Under the pieces are notes generated by a model. It ran no database searches. It worked only from the letters and a program-made list of their open reading frames with translations, and was not told where the DNA came from. Source: Bacteroidales bacterium UBA5219 (lineage in GTDB: Bacteria; Bacteroidota; Bacteroidia; Bacteroidales; ML635J-15). Taken from it: a stretch of 17,352 nucleotides of DNA. Both the position numbers and the translations under genes were made by a program. The DNA is taken from NCBI GenBank assembly GCA_002412425.1, contig DHVB01000086.1:1-17352 (forward strand), in the 5' to 3' direction. How positions within the stretch are numbered: position 1 is the stretch's first letter; every line of letters starts with the position of its first letter. Shown here one piece after another: positions 1-7,203 of the stretch.

Positions 1-640
1 AAAAAACAGGTGGAGGACCAAAGCTGGGGATACACGAATTAGTAAAGGTTCTTTTCATCAAAAATGTTTGTTGGCTTCGTTTTGCATTTATTTGAGCGGG
101 AGGCGGCGGTAAAACAATTTGTGGAATATCAGCAGATTTTCCTGTGCCAACTTTACTGCAAATACGCTCCTCGCCTGCAAAAATATGTTTAGTATAAGCT
201 GTTCCCGTAACAGTAACTTGCGGGAAAAGATAATAGGTAGATTGGTTAAAAACATTGTAAGCACTATGCATACCATTGATTGTAGCCGTTGTTTTTGCTC
301 CTACAACTTTCCAAGTTCTATCGCCGGCATAATTATAAAAATAATGTGCAGAATTAGAATAATCAGTCATTGCCTGCAATTGGTCGCTATCATTCCAATA
401 TAAATTACGTGATGACAAAATTGCTGGAAAACTTGGTTGCATTAAAGGAAGGCTATATTTTGTCGTTTTTGTCATATTGCCGTTAGCATCATATTCGTAA
501 TTATTATAAACTCTGTCTAATGCAAAGTTAAATGAAAAATTATCATTTTCCAAAACTTTATTATTATTATATTCATAATTATTAAAACCGGTAGTACTTG
601 GCAATACAAACGGAGGGTTGTTATTTGTTGTTCTATGCAT
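1..640 (-). CDS. Rhs core fragment, partial, runs off the left edge
   Basis: I translated this frame directly: it is open from an ATG at 640 to position 1. It starts MHRTTNNN, contains the YD-repeat-like segments FNNYEY and YNNYEYDANGNMTKT, then YFYNYAGDRTWK, HIFAGEERICSK and a proline-rich linker. These are the same elements as in the cores at 1427-3007 and 9929-11515, so this is the upstream part of an Rhs core; its conserved DHLGSS..DP region and toxin tip lie outside the window. The ATG follows a GGAAGA-containing stretch and overlaps the end of a small ORF at 633-725. No signal peptide is present, so this is not the N-terminus of a full-length Rhs protein. The DNA is a mosaic: 303-441 matches 2757-2895 and 64-313 matches 11014-11263. 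The family call is firm; expression is uncertain. Confidence 0.8.
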   Translation of the reverse strand, partial: MHRTTNNNPPFVLPSTTGFNNYEYNNNKVLENDNFSFNFALDRVYNNYEYDANGNMTKTTKYSLPLMQPSFPAILSSRNLYWNDSDQLQAMTDYSNSAHYFYNYAGDRTWKVVGAKTTATINGMHSAYNVFNQSTYYLFPQVTVTGTAYTKHIFAGEERICSKVGTGKSADIPQIVLPPPPAQINAKRSQQTFLMKRTFTNSCIPSFGPPPVF

Positions 641-725
641 TTTTTCTAAAATTCTTCCGTTTTGAGAGCGGGAACTGCAACTTGATGAACGGCGATGCAC
701 AGAACGGTAACAAATAAATTATCAT
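633..725 (-). other. Short ORF (30 aa) overlapping the preceding small gene
   Basis: The reading frame starts at an ATG (725) that overlaps the TGA of the 722-889 ORF as ATGA, and ends at a TAG (633-635) lying inside the start region of the Rhs core at 640. The peptide is MIIYLLPFCAS...SKRKNFRKNA, hydrophobic then basic. The ATGA coupling suggests the first codons of a real second gene of an operon that was cut when the Rhs core became joined here. It could equally be chance. I do not recognise a family. Confidence 0.25.
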
Positions 726-889
726 TTTGCGGGGATAGATATTATTTCATCTTGTTTAGTTTTTGGTTTTAATTTTTTCTCACCTTGAACTGTTGCCTGT
801 TCTCCCGTGTTTTCGGTTTCGATTATTGACAATAGTTCTGCTGAACTATCCGCTTCTGTTGCTAAAATATCGTTAAGTTTTTTATCCAT
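722..889 (-). CDS. Small hypothetical protein, 55 aa
   Basis: The ORF is not part of the Rhs material. It begins MDKKLNDILATEADSSAELL and ends in a Lys-rich tail, KPKTKQDEIISIPAK. It has no signal peptide or membrane segment and looks like a soluble, highly charged, partly disordered peptide. It starts 43 bases downstream of the partner gene at 933-1430 on the same strand, and its stop overlaps the ATG of a further short frame. Short charged ORFs like this are common in Bacteroidota mobile elements, so it may belong to the same element as the primase and HU genes to the right; that is inference. Function unknown. Confidence 0.5.
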   Translation of the reverse strand: MDKKLNDILATEADSSAELLSIIETENTGEQATVQGEKKLKPKTKQDEIISIPAK

Positions 890-932
890 ATTATATTTTT
901 GTTATTTTCTTACCTTATGAGAATGTCATTAT

Positions 933-1430
933 TTAATGAAAATTATAAAATATTTTTCTATTTTTTTTCATTTTTTTACTATTCCAACTTACATTCGTCC
1001 ATTCATCAGATTTACATGCTATTTCATAAGTTTTATCTTTATTGTTCGTAATAGCAATTATTAAAAAACCACTTTCTAATAAATCTACCTTCCACATGTG
1101 AAAAGTATATTGTTGTTCTATTCTTTCTTCAAGATTATCAATAAACTTAGACCTTTTAAAATAATAATAATTTAATATAACATTAATACTTGTTGTATCT
1201 GGTAATTCATTTAAAATTTTTTCTGAATTTGTATCATTAATTAGCAATCTTCCTATAGAATAGGAACATTCTATTTTTATTTTTTCATTATTATAAAAAA
1301 ATGTTAATTCGCCATTAATTATATAGGTCGGTATTTTACCGTCTATGATTATAATCCAATTAACATATTTTTGAGAAAATAACGAGAATTGAAAACAAAA
1401 AACAAATATAAAAATATAAAAAAGCCTCAT
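933..1430 (-). CDS. Exported small protein, putative immunity protein for the JAB-like toxin at 1427-3007
   Basis: The protein has 165 aa. Residues 1-20 form a clear Sec signal peptide (MRLFYIFIFVFCFQFSLFSQ), so the mature protein is periplasmic. The rest is rich in beta-type residues, with short motifs such as WIIIIDGKIP near the mature N-terminus and W..V...ESGFLIIAI in the C-terminal half. I know no named domain for it. The ATG overlaps the toxin stop as ATGA, implying translational coupling, which is the usual arrangement of toxin and immunity genes. The cassette has only this one partner, whereas the other two JAB-like cassettes have two each. The immunity role is inferred from position, size and export signal. 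Confidence 0.75.
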   Translation of the reverse strand: MRLFYIFIFVFCFQFSLFSQKYVNWIIIIDGKIPTYIINGELTFFYNNEKIKIECSYSIGRLLINDTNSEKILNELPDTTSINVILNYYYFKRSKFIDNLEERIEQQYTFHMWKVDLLESGFLIIAITNNKDKTYEIACKSDEWTNVSWNSKKMKKNRKIFYNFH

Positions 1431-3007
1431 TTTAGCATTCTAGTTAAGTTTCGTATTGTCATTTTTCCAATTTGGTTTGTGTTTCTATCATAAAAAACAG
1501 CATTAGCATTTTTACTATCGTCATCGTATTGATGAGAGTTTCCAACAATAATATTTAAGTTATAACTCTTAAAAGATTTTTCATCGTTATATTCTCCTGT
1601 TCGACTTGGATAAAATGGAGATGAATAATTAACAATTCCATCTCTCATGTATTCTTCTAGTGGGTGAGAGTGAATACTTGTATTGTCGTCGCCTTGCATG
1701 TATGGTAATCTTACACTTGCTTTTCTATCTCTTACATCATTTCCTCTTTCGGCGTTTAATATTTTACTTCCGTCAGGAGAAACAACAGAACCTTCTTCAC
1801 AATATCCACCATTTGCAACCGTTCTATTATATACATTTACTGCTTCTTTTAATGTTTTTTTATTTGTAGAAAATCCTACTTTTACATCAGAAGTTTGTGT
1901 TTTACCACCGCTTTTATTGTTTGCTTTTATTGTTTTTATACTTGCTTTATCACTTATAATATGAATTTTATTATCATTTATTCCGTCTGTTCCTAAATAT
2001 TTACCTTTTTCATTATGAAAATCACCATCAAGCAATCCGCTTGGGTCAGAACGAGTTGCAGGATTATTTTGTGCGTAATTATAAGGTGTTATCCAAGGTC
2101 TCATGTGAGCCAGCGGGTCGGGGCTCAGCCAAAGTCCTAATTTAGAATCTAAATATCTTGCACCAAAATAGGAATATCCAGTCTCTAAATCAAGTGGCTT
2201 TCCGCTAAATTTAAACTCACTATCATAAGTAGAACCCGATACTTTTTGATTTACAAAAATTTCACCAAAAGGCAAGTAACTAAGGTGTTGCAAAGCATTT
2301 CCGTCTTTGTCTGTTATCCAACTTGAGGAGCCTAAGTGGTCGCTAAGGTAGAAGTACTGGAGGTCTTCGTATTCTGTTGCTGTGCTTGTTATTTTTGCTG
2401 CACTTGAGCTTAAAAGGTTGGTGCTTAGTATGTTTCCTCCATTGACTATGGCACAAAGAAAAATAGGCGGTGGATTTAGGTTAGGAATACATAAATTAGA
2501 AAATGTTCTTTTCATTAAATTTGTTTGCTGGCTACGTTTTGCAGTGATTTGAGCTGTTGGTGGTAATAATAGTTGAAGCATATCAACAGATTTTCCTGTG
2601 CCAATTTTGCTACAAATACGCTCTGTGCCTGCAAAAATATGCTTGGTGTAGGCTGAGTTTGTTATAGTAACTTGCGGAAAAAGATAATAAGTGGATTGGT
2701 TAAAAACATTGTAAGTTCTTTGAATACCACTAAGGGTAGTTGTTGTTTTTGCACCAACAACTTTCCAAGTTCTATCGCCGGCATAATTATAAAAATAATG
2801 TGCAGAATTAGAATAATCAGTCATTGCCTGCAATTGGTCGCTATCATTCCAATATAAATTACGTGATGACAAAATTGCTGGAAAACTTGGTTGCACTAAA
2901 GGTTGGCTATATTTTGTTGTTTTTGTCATATTGCCGTTAGCATCATATTCGTAATTATTATAAACTCTGTCTACTGCAAAGTTAGATAAAAAATCATCAT
3001 TTTCCAA
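1427..3007 (-). CDS. Rhs core with C-terminal JAB-like metallopeptidase toxin
   Basis: The frame gives 526 aa from a TTG at 3007; no in-frame ATG lies further upstream, and the open frame reaches back only to a stop near the end of the preceding partner gene, so the start is doubtful. The core includes YNNYEYDANGNM, YNYAGDRTWK, YFYLSDHLGSSSWITDKDGN, YLPFGEIFVNQ, LETGYSYFGARYLDSKLGLW, SPDP and PYNYAQNNPATRSDPSGLLD. The tip (about the last 200 residues) has HSHPLEE (1661-1672) followed by PSRTGEYND, a candidate JAMM H-x-H-P...S..D zinc site; an acidic residue upstream would complete it. This fits the JAB-like toxins of polymorphic toxin systems. The partner gene at 933-1430 overlaps by 4 bases. 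With no signal peptide and no ATG, it is probably a stored tip. Confidence 0.85.
   Translation of the reverse strand: MENDDFLSNFAVDRVYNNYEYDANGNMTKTTKYSQPLVQPSFPAILSSRNLYWNDSDQLQAMTDYSNSAHYFYNYAGDRTWKVVGAKTTTTLSGIQRTYNVFNQSTYYLFPQVTITNSAYTKHIFAGTERICSKIGTGKSVDMLQLLLPPTAQITAKRSQQTNLMKRTFSNLCIPNLNPPPIFLCAIVNGGNILSTNLLSSSAAKITSTATEYEDLQYFYLSDHLGSSSWITDKDGNALQHLSYLPFGEIFVNQKVSGSTYDSEFKFSGKPLDLETGYSYFGARYLDSKLGLWLSPDPLAHMRPWITPYNYAQNNPATRSDPSGLLDGDFHNEKGKYLGTDGINDNKIHIISDKASIKTIKANNKSGGKTQTSDVKVGFSTNKKTLKEAVNVYNRTVANGGYCEEGSVVSPDGSKILNAERGNDVRDRKASVRLPYMQGDDNTSIHSHPLEEYMRDGIVNYSSPFYPSRTGEYNDEKSFKSYNLNIIVGNSHQYDDDSKNANAVFYDRNTNQIGKMTIRNLTRMLK
2124..2303 (-). repeat. 180-base block of Rhs core repeated at 17173-17352
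   Basis: By reading, the 180 bases match the right edge of the window (17173-17352) without a difference that I could find. The block encodes the part of the core from GNALQHLSYLPFGEIF to the SKLGLWLS segment. The surrounding toxins are unrelated, so the identity reflects recent recombination or conversion and not vertical descent of whole cassettes. Confidence 0.85.
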
Positions 3008-3036
3008 AACTTTATTGTTATTTGTTGTATTAGCTA

Positions 3037-3477
3037 TTAATTAGGATTTGGTTTTGTATAACATAATCCTTTTAAGTTTGGTGTTAGCAAAACGTTATAT
3101 CCGCCTTTCATTGGAACATATACTAGTATTTCATCTATGTAAACTCCCAAACTTATATCTCGTCCTATAAAAAAGCTTCCGTCAAAATCAAAATAATGAG
3201 TTACCCAAAAATCATATTTTTCACCTTTTTTCAATTTCAAACAGTTTTTATTTTTTTCTTTTGTTCGCAAAGAAACCATTATGTAATATTTAAATTTATC
3301 TTCAACGTCTGTATTTTCTACTTCAATAATATAATCTTGTTTTCGTTTTTCAATATTGATAATCTTTAACGTTCTAAAAACGGTATCAGGTCTTTCTTTT
3401 ATTTGTAGAAAATCAGATTGAGCCAAAGCAACCTGATTACAAAAAAATATTACGAAAATTAATACTGCTCTTTTCAT
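3037..3477 (-). CDS. Exported small protein, putative immunity protein (paralogue of 7204-7659)
   Basis: The protein has 146 aa with a signal peptide at residues 1-19 (MKRAVLIFVIFFCNQVALAQ). The mature part contains RPDTVFRTLKIINIEKRK, YYIMVSLRTKEKNK, KKGEKYDFWV and ends TPNLKGLCYTKP. The partner protein at 7204-7659 has the same layout: LDTVEGVCKIRKIKKSKNK, RFVIVSLMANGKIK, KKNKHYYFQL and a TPNLKGLYYLKP ending. The two genes follow toxins that are themselves paralogues (3494-4471 and 7666-8610), so this is a matched toxin/immunity family; that is the best evidence in the window that these exported genes are immunity genes. The start lies 16 bases after the toxin stop. Mature location: periplasm. 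Confidence 0.8.
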   Translation of the reverse strand: MKRAVLIFVIFFCNQVALAQSDFLQIKERPDTVFRTLKIINIEKRKQDYIIEVENTDVEDKFKYYIMVSLRTKEKNKNCLKLKKGEKYDFWVTHYFDFDGSFFIGRDISLGVYIDEILVYVPMKGGYNVLLTPNLKGLCYTKPNPN

Positions 3478-3493
3478 TTGGTATCGTGTGTAT

Positions 3494-4471
3494 TTATTTA
3501 TATTTGGGGTCTATTTGAAATTTCATCTCAGTAGTAGGAATTACAATAGGAAAACCAAGAGCACTTCTTTCTACTCTGAAAGATCGTTGTGGAACTTTTA
3601 TTAAATCATAGGCAAAAGATGCTCTAGTATGTGCTTGATTATATATACTTTTTATTTTTTCTAGTGGATAAGATGATTTATTATTTAAAGAAATCATTCC
3701 TGCTTCATAAGGCTCTGTAAGTTCATGTCTTGAAAACATTCCTACACCTACACCTGTATCTCGTCCTATTTTTTCCAATGTTATTGGATTTACATGTTGA
3801 TAAGAATTGACATGTTCTTCTCCATTGACATATTGTGTATATTCTGTTGCTATAAGTCCACCTCCGCTATGATTAAATCTTTCTCCATTATATTCTCCAC
3901 TATTTGAATTTTCAGCACAAATATTAACCGTTACATCTTTACTGTCAATAGCGGCAGCCATTTGTTTTTCTGTTCTTGTTCTTGCTTTTCCGTCATAAGA
4001 TAATCTTCCCGTGCTTTCATTTCTTATAATTTTGAGATTTTTAGTTTGTAATTGAGACACATACTTTTCTGCTGCTGCTCCAGTAACAACTACATCATCC
4101 AACATCCCGCTTTTATCACTTCGCCCCACAGGGTTATTTTGCGAATAATTATACGGACTTATCCAAGCTCTTGCTTCTGCAAGCGGATCCACACTCAAAA
4201 ACACTCCCGCCTCTGCCCAGTAATAACGATTATCGGTTTTTGTATATCCTGTTTCGCTGTCAAGTTCTTTACCTAAAAATTTGAAATCATTTTCAAATCT
4301 TCTTGCAGTTGTCTCTTGGTTGATGAAAATTTCTCCAAATGGTAAATATTGAATATGTTGCAGTATAAAACATGTTCTATCGGTAACCCAAGCAGAGCTG
4401 CCTAAGTGGTCGGTAACATAGAAATATTGTTTGTCTTCATAAACTGTGGTAGGTGTTGTGAGTTTTTTCAT
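3494..4471 (-). CDS. Truncated Rhs core with HExxE-type C-terminal toxin
   Basis: The frame gives 325 aa from an ATG at 4471 (MKKLTTPTTVYEDKQ). Core elements: QYFYVTDHLGSSAWVTD, YLPFGEIFINQ, KELDSETGYTKTDNRYYWAEAGVFLSVDPL, SPYNYSQNNPVGRSDKSG, then LDD. The tip begins DVVVTGAAAEKYVSQLQ and carries RHELTEPYEAG and YNQAHTRASF near its C-terminus. The same pattern (GAAA...LSYDG, HEISESY, YNKAHNRAL) occurs in 7666-8610. HExxE plus a later AHxRA is compatible with a metal-dependent hydrolase, but the enzyme activity is not established. There is no signal peptide or delivery domain. The upstream spacer and the core are near-copies of those of 5908-6876, with only residues of roughly 10-37 and the tip differing. 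Confidence 0.85.
   Translation of the reverse strand: MKKLTTPTTVYEDKQYFYVTDHLGSSAWVTDRTCFILQHIQYLPFGEIFINQETTARRFENDFKFLGKELDSETGYTKTDNRYYWAEAGVFLSVDPLAEARAWISPYNYSQNNPVGRSDKSGMLDDVVVTGAAAEKYVSQLQTKNLKIIRNESTGRLSYDGKARTRTEKQMAAAIDSKDVTVNICAENSNSGEYNGERFNHSGGGLIATEYTQYVNGEEHVNSYQHVNPITLEKIGRDTGVGVGMFSRHELTEPYEAGMISLNNKSSYPLEKIKSIYNQAHTRASFAYDLIKVPQRSFRVERSALGFPIVIPTTEMKFQIDPKYK
4134..4357 (-). repeat. 224-base core block repeated at 6539-6762
   Basis: The block appears base-for-base identical to 6539-6762 (constant offset 2405). It encodes the core from HIQYLPFGEIF to the NYSQNNP segment. Downstream the toxins diverge completely, and immediately upstream about 30 codons differ, so the identical block is bounded on both sides by variable sequence. 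Confidence 0.85.
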
Positions 4472-4712
4472 ACTTGTTTGTAAAAGTTATAAGCCAAAAT
4501 ATTGTAATTTATACATTATGTAAAATTACTTAATTTATTTGAATAAACATAATCTTTTTGCAATTTTTTATATTATTTTTTTACCGTTTCTCATCTCCCC
4601 AACCTGCTAAAACGCCTGTAGGAAAAGGGTTAATGCAAAATCCAACGAACAACACAAAACCCATACAACACAATAGATAGAGAATAAAAAATAAATTGTT
4701 GATAAGTTTTTT
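4444..4712 (-). repeat. Duplicated spacer upstream of a cassette (copy 1 of 2)
   Basis: This 269-base stretch between the partner gene ending at 4711 and the Rhs ORF starting at 4471 is repeated at 6849-7117. From 4444 to 4630 the copies appear identical; from 4631 to 4712 they differ at about ten positions without indels. It holds a small hydrophobic frame (4581-4712), then a remnant of Rhs core: 4516-4563 reads LQKDYVYSNKLSNFT followed by a stop, matching LHKKYFYSNKFSNFTQ at the start of the core at 11515. It also has the near-palindrome TACATAATGTA. The spacer is therefore partly decayed coding sequence and probably also a recombination arm; a promoter is possible but I could not define one. 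Confidence 0.8.
4581..4712 (-). pseudogene. Small hydrophobic reading frame, start codon missing (copy 1)
   Basis: The frame is open for 43 codons and ends in TAA (4581-4583). It reads KKLINNLFFILYLLCC, then a hydrophobic segment, then PFPTGVLAGWGDEKR. Its beginning looks like a signal peptide or membrane anchor that has lost its ATG exactly where the stop of the 4711-5202 gene begins. An internal ATG at 4664 would give 27 aa. The second copy (6986-7117) keeps the frame, with synonymous changes in several codons (TTT/TTC, CTA/CTC, TTG/CTG, TTC/TTT). This points to past or present selection on the peptide. It may be a small membrane peptide or the leader of a former gene. Confidence 0.45.
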
Positions 4713-5202
4713 ATGATTTATTTAATTGTAATTTTTGCAACTTTTTTATGAACCTATCATATCGATATCCATTTATCCATTTAAAATCAAATCCTTTTAA
4801 ATGTGCATTTTTATATTTTTCTGAAAAAAATATTGTATCATTGTATATTAATGGATAAAAAAATATTTTTCTTTCTAAAACACTATCAATATTTATTTCC
4901 TCGTATGGTAAATAATATTTTTTTTCAATAGTACTATCATTAGAACAATTTACAAAAACACTTGTCGTAGCCAACTCAAACCAAATGCCATGTGTTAATC
5001 CCATTAATCTCATATCGCCACCTTGATTGTTGCGGATTATAAATGCACCATTCGGTTTAAAACAAATACGTAAATCTCTGTATGGGTGATCTGAAAAACT
5101 ATATTCTGAAACTAAATTTTTATCAGTTTTACAGCTATTTATAGAAAAAAAAAGCAAAAATACTATGAAAATTTTTTTTAAATATCTTTTATAATTAGGC
5201 AC
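4711..5202 (-). CDS. Small lipoprotein, second partner of the JAB-like cassette 5908-6876
   Basis: The protein has 163 aa. Its N-terminus is basic then hydrophobic (KRYLKKIFIVFLLFFS) and ends in a lipobox, INSC, with Cys at about residue 24, so it should be a membrane-anchored lipoprotein. The mature part contains HPYRDLRICFKPNGAF, a GIWFELATTSVFV strand pair and a basic C-terminus (RFIKKLQKLQLNKS). This looks like the small beta-rich lipoproteins often found beside toxins, but I know no named family. It starts 16 bases after the 5219-5908 gene on the same strand, so the two are probably cotranscribed as partners of the toxin. Whether this one or its neighbour is the true immunity gene cannot be told. 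Confidence 0.7.
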   Translation of the reverse strand: MPNYKRYLKKIFIVFLLFFSINSCKTDKNLVSEYSFSDHPYRDLRICFKPNGAFIIRNNQGGDMRLMGLTHGIWFELATTSVFVNCSNDSTIEKKYYLPYEEINIDSVLERKIFFYPLIYNDTIFFSEKYKNAHLKGFDFKWINGYRYDRFIKKLQKLQLNKS

Positions 5203-5218
5203 AAAATATAAGTTTAAG

Positions 5219-5908
5219 TTACTTGCTATTATTTAACAAATCAAATAAAGTAGTGTATTCAACAAAGTATAAAGCATGATTTAGTAATAAATAATTTGTG
5301 ATATAGTTTTCATATTTTTTAGGTTGTCTTTTCCAAACCCTATAAAATGATTCATAAGAACTATATTTTCCACCATCCTTTACTGGTTCATATGTTATGC
5401 TTTCATAAATTAATTCAATATTTTTTGTTCCTTTAATATCAGGAAAGTTAATATCTAATTCTGAAGTGAAAATTACATCTAAGTTTTTGTATTTATAATA
5501 GAATAATTTACCTAAAAACAAATTTTTTCTATCTAACAACACACTATTTTTTTTAATCATTCTACAATAGATGTCATACCCTGAATGAGTACCATAATCT
5601 TTTGAGACAAATTTATTGTACTTTTCTTCTTGTTCTACTTCAGATAAAAACCAGCCAACATGATCAGCAACCACTACAATCAATAAATGATTTTTTGTCA
5701 AAAGAAAACAATTACTGCGTTTAAATTTTTTGAAATTATTTTCTATAATAATTTCAAAAGGATAATCTATGGTTTCTAAAACATTGACATTGATTTCGAT
5801 TGTATCTATAGATTTTACTTCATTATATCTAATTTCCTGCCCCAAAGCATGTTTGCTTTGAACAAATAATATAAATGTGAAAATTAATAAAGTTCTAATA
5901 TTAATCAT
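5219..5908 (-). CDS. Exported protein, putative immunity protein for the JAB-like toxin at 5908-6876
   Basis: The protein has 229 aa with a signal peptide at about residues 1-23 (MINIRTLLIFTFILFVQSKHALGQ), so the mature protein is periplasmic. The mature part has VLETIDYPFEIIIENNF, CFLLTKNHLLIVVVADHVGW and a Tyr-rich C-terminal half. No known domain is recognised. The toxin stop and this ATG share one base (TAATG), a strong sign of translational coupling. It is longer than most partners in the window. It is followed 16 bases later by a lipoprotein gene (4711-5202). Confidence 0.75.
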   Translation of the reverse strand: MINIRTLLIFTFILFVQSKHALGQEIRYNEVKSIDTIEINVNVLETIDYPFEIIIENNFKKFKRSNCFLLTKNHLLIVVVADHVGWFLSEVEQEEKYNKFVSKDYGTHSGYDIYCRMIKKNSVLLDRKNLFLGKLFYYKYKNLDVIFTSELDINFPDIKGTKNIELIYESITYEPVKDGGKYSSYESFYRVWKRQPKKYENYITNYLLLNHALYFVEYTTLFDLLNNSK

Positions 5909-6876
5909 TAGTATTTCTTTTTAATATAATTCCACATAGGAGTTTGATTAGAAGTGGGTATTGACGTATATCTATCGTATCCATAAATAGTCCTTTTTGA
6001 AACATCATATACTTCTCTTTGATAATTGTATCGAGAATCACGGGCATTGTTTAAATCACCAACTTTACCTTTACCACCACCAATCCAAATATTATAGCTC
6101 GGAGGACCACCTGGAGGTGGATGAGAATGCGACATTCTTTGAATATTATGACCATATTGATTTTCATAACGTTCTGGCATCCCAGTACTACCTTCTCTAT
6201 AATCAGTTCCTACATATCCTATGCTTTCGCCATATAGATTAATATCAGCAAAAGTCCACTCAACATTTGAACTTTCAGCAGAAAAATAATAAAAACCTTC
6301 TGCCTCATTTACATTTGGAAACGCATAAGTTTGAAATTCTTCTTTATTTGGTTGGGGTTGGCTTAACACTCCTTTTGAAACTTCAATACTTTCACCTTTA
6401 CTATTAAATAACCTATCAACTTCTTTTCCGTTAGCATCATAGTGTTTATTATCATTTTTCCAAGTAATTCTACCAGTTGCTTTATTCATTTCCCACTCAT
6501 CATCCAACCTCCCCGTCGGGTCTTTTCTCCCCACAGGATTATTTTGCGAATAATTATACGGACTTATCCAAGCTCTTGCTTCTGCAAGCGGATCCACACT
6601 CAAAAACACTCCCGCCTCTGCCCAGTAATAACGATTATCGGTTTTTGTATATCCTGTTTCGCTGTCAAGTTCTTTACCTAAAAATTTGAAATCATTTTCA
6701 AATCTTCTTGCAGTTGTCTCTTGGTTGATGAAAATTTCTCCAAATGGTAAATATTGAATATGCTGTATGGCATTGCCTGCACTGTTTGTAACCCATGTTA
6801 CGCTACCCAAATTATCATTAGCATAAAAAAAATGGATATTCTCATAAGCTGTGGTAGGTGTTGTGAGTTTTTTCAT
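5908..6876 (-). CDS. Truncated Rhs core with C-terminal JAB-like metallopeptidase toxin
   Basis: The frame gives 322 aa from an ATG at 6876 (MKKLTTPTTAYENIH). The core passes through FFYANDNLGSVTWVTNSAGN, YLPFGEIFINQ, ETGYTKTDNRYYWAEAGVF and SPYNYSQNNPVGRKDPTGRLDDE. The tip has SSNVEWTFADINLYG, with a candidate active-site Glu, then MSHSHPPPGGPPS and, after a Gly-rich loop, KVGDLNNA. This gives a JAMM-like E...HxHP...(S)xxD arrangement similar to 9929-11515. Such JAB-like toxins are known in polymorphic toxin systems; the target is unknown. It shares spacer, start and core with 3494-4471 at a constant offset of 2405 bases but has a different tip, a clear case of tip exchange. Two exported partners follow. 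Confidence 0.85.
   Translation of the reverse strand: MKKLTTPTTAYENIHFFYANDNLGSVTWVTNSAGNAIQHIQYLPFGEIFINQETTARRFENDFKFLGKELDSETGYTKTDNRYYWAEAGVFLSVDPLAEARAWISPYNYSQNNPVGRKDPTGRLDDEWEMNKATGRITWKNDNKHYDANGKEVDRLFNSKGESIEVSKGVLSQPQPNKEEFQTYAFPNVNEAEGFYYFSAESSNVEWTFADINLYGESIGYVGTDYREGSTGMPERYENQYGHNIQRMSHSHPPPGGPPSYNIWIGGGKGKVGDLNNARDSRYNYQREVYDVSKRTIYGYDRYTSIPTSNQTPMWNYIKKKY
6539..6762 (-). repeat. 224-base core block repeated at 4134-4357
   Basis: This is the second copy of the identical core block described at 4134-4357. It lies inside a cassette with a JAB-like tip, whereas the other copy carries an HExxE tip. Confidence 0.85.
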
Positions 6877-7117
6877 ACTTGTTTGTAAAAGTTATAAGCC
6901 AAAATATTGTAATTTATACATTATGTAAAATTACTTAATTTATTTGAATAAACATAATCTTTTTGCAATTTTTTATATTATTTTTTTACCGTTTCTCATC
7001 TCCCCAACCTGCTAAAACGCCTGTAGGAAAAGGGTAAAAGAAAAAAACAACAAACAGCACAAAACCCACACAACACAAGAGATAGAGAATGAAAAATAAA
7101 TTGTTGATAAGTTTTTT
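6849..7117 (-). repeat. Duplicated spacer upstream of a cassette (copy 2 of 2)
   Basis: This is the second copy of the 4444-4712 spacer. It accounts for most of the gene-free stretch between 6876 and 7204; in 7118-7203 I see only AT-rich sequence with no feature. The core remnant and its stop codon lie at 6921-6968. Unlike copy 1, it does not directly touch the preceding partner gene, which ends at 7204, so the repeat boundary near 7117 looks like a recombination endpoint. Confidence 0.8.
6986..7117 (-). pseudogene. Small hydrophobic reading frame, start codon missing (copy 2)
   Basis: This is the second copy of the 43-codon frame at 4581-4712. It reads KKLINNLFFILYLLCCVGF, then a Phe/Val-rich stretch, then PFPTGVLAGWGDEKR and TAA. 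The Met at codon 17 of copy 1 is Val (GTG) here, so no ATG remains in this copy. The frame continues a few codons upstream (QLT) to a stop. Frame retention with synonymous differences is the evidence that it was coding. Confidence 0.4.
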
Positions 7118-7203
7118 GGTTAGTTGTTAACAGTATATTCTTTGTTTTTTAGAGTAAAAATAATATTTTATTTGCTTGGAACTAATCTTAAACTATAATT
7201 TAT

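Noticed and set aside
88..403. ORFs at 88-276 (minus) and 119-403 (plus), with identical or near-identical counterparts at 11038-11226 and 11069-11365
   Set aside because: They are out-of-frame shadows of the Rhs core; their conservation comes from the duplicated core DNA.
1661..1672. HSHP motif as evidence of a RadC-type protein
   Set aside because: The motif sits at the tip of an Rhs core and lacks the RadC sequence context; a JAB-like toxin is more consistent.
1660..1964. Two overlapping plus-strand ORFs opposite the JAB-like tip
   Set aside because: Low-complexity, Leu/Phe-rich reverse-strand readings of an AT-rich gene, with no start context or homology pattern.
4444..7117. The duplicated spacers as an insertion sequence or transposon ends
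   Set aside because: There is no transposase, no terminal inverted repeats and no target-site duplication; the repeat grades into Rhs core, so homologous recombination explains it better.
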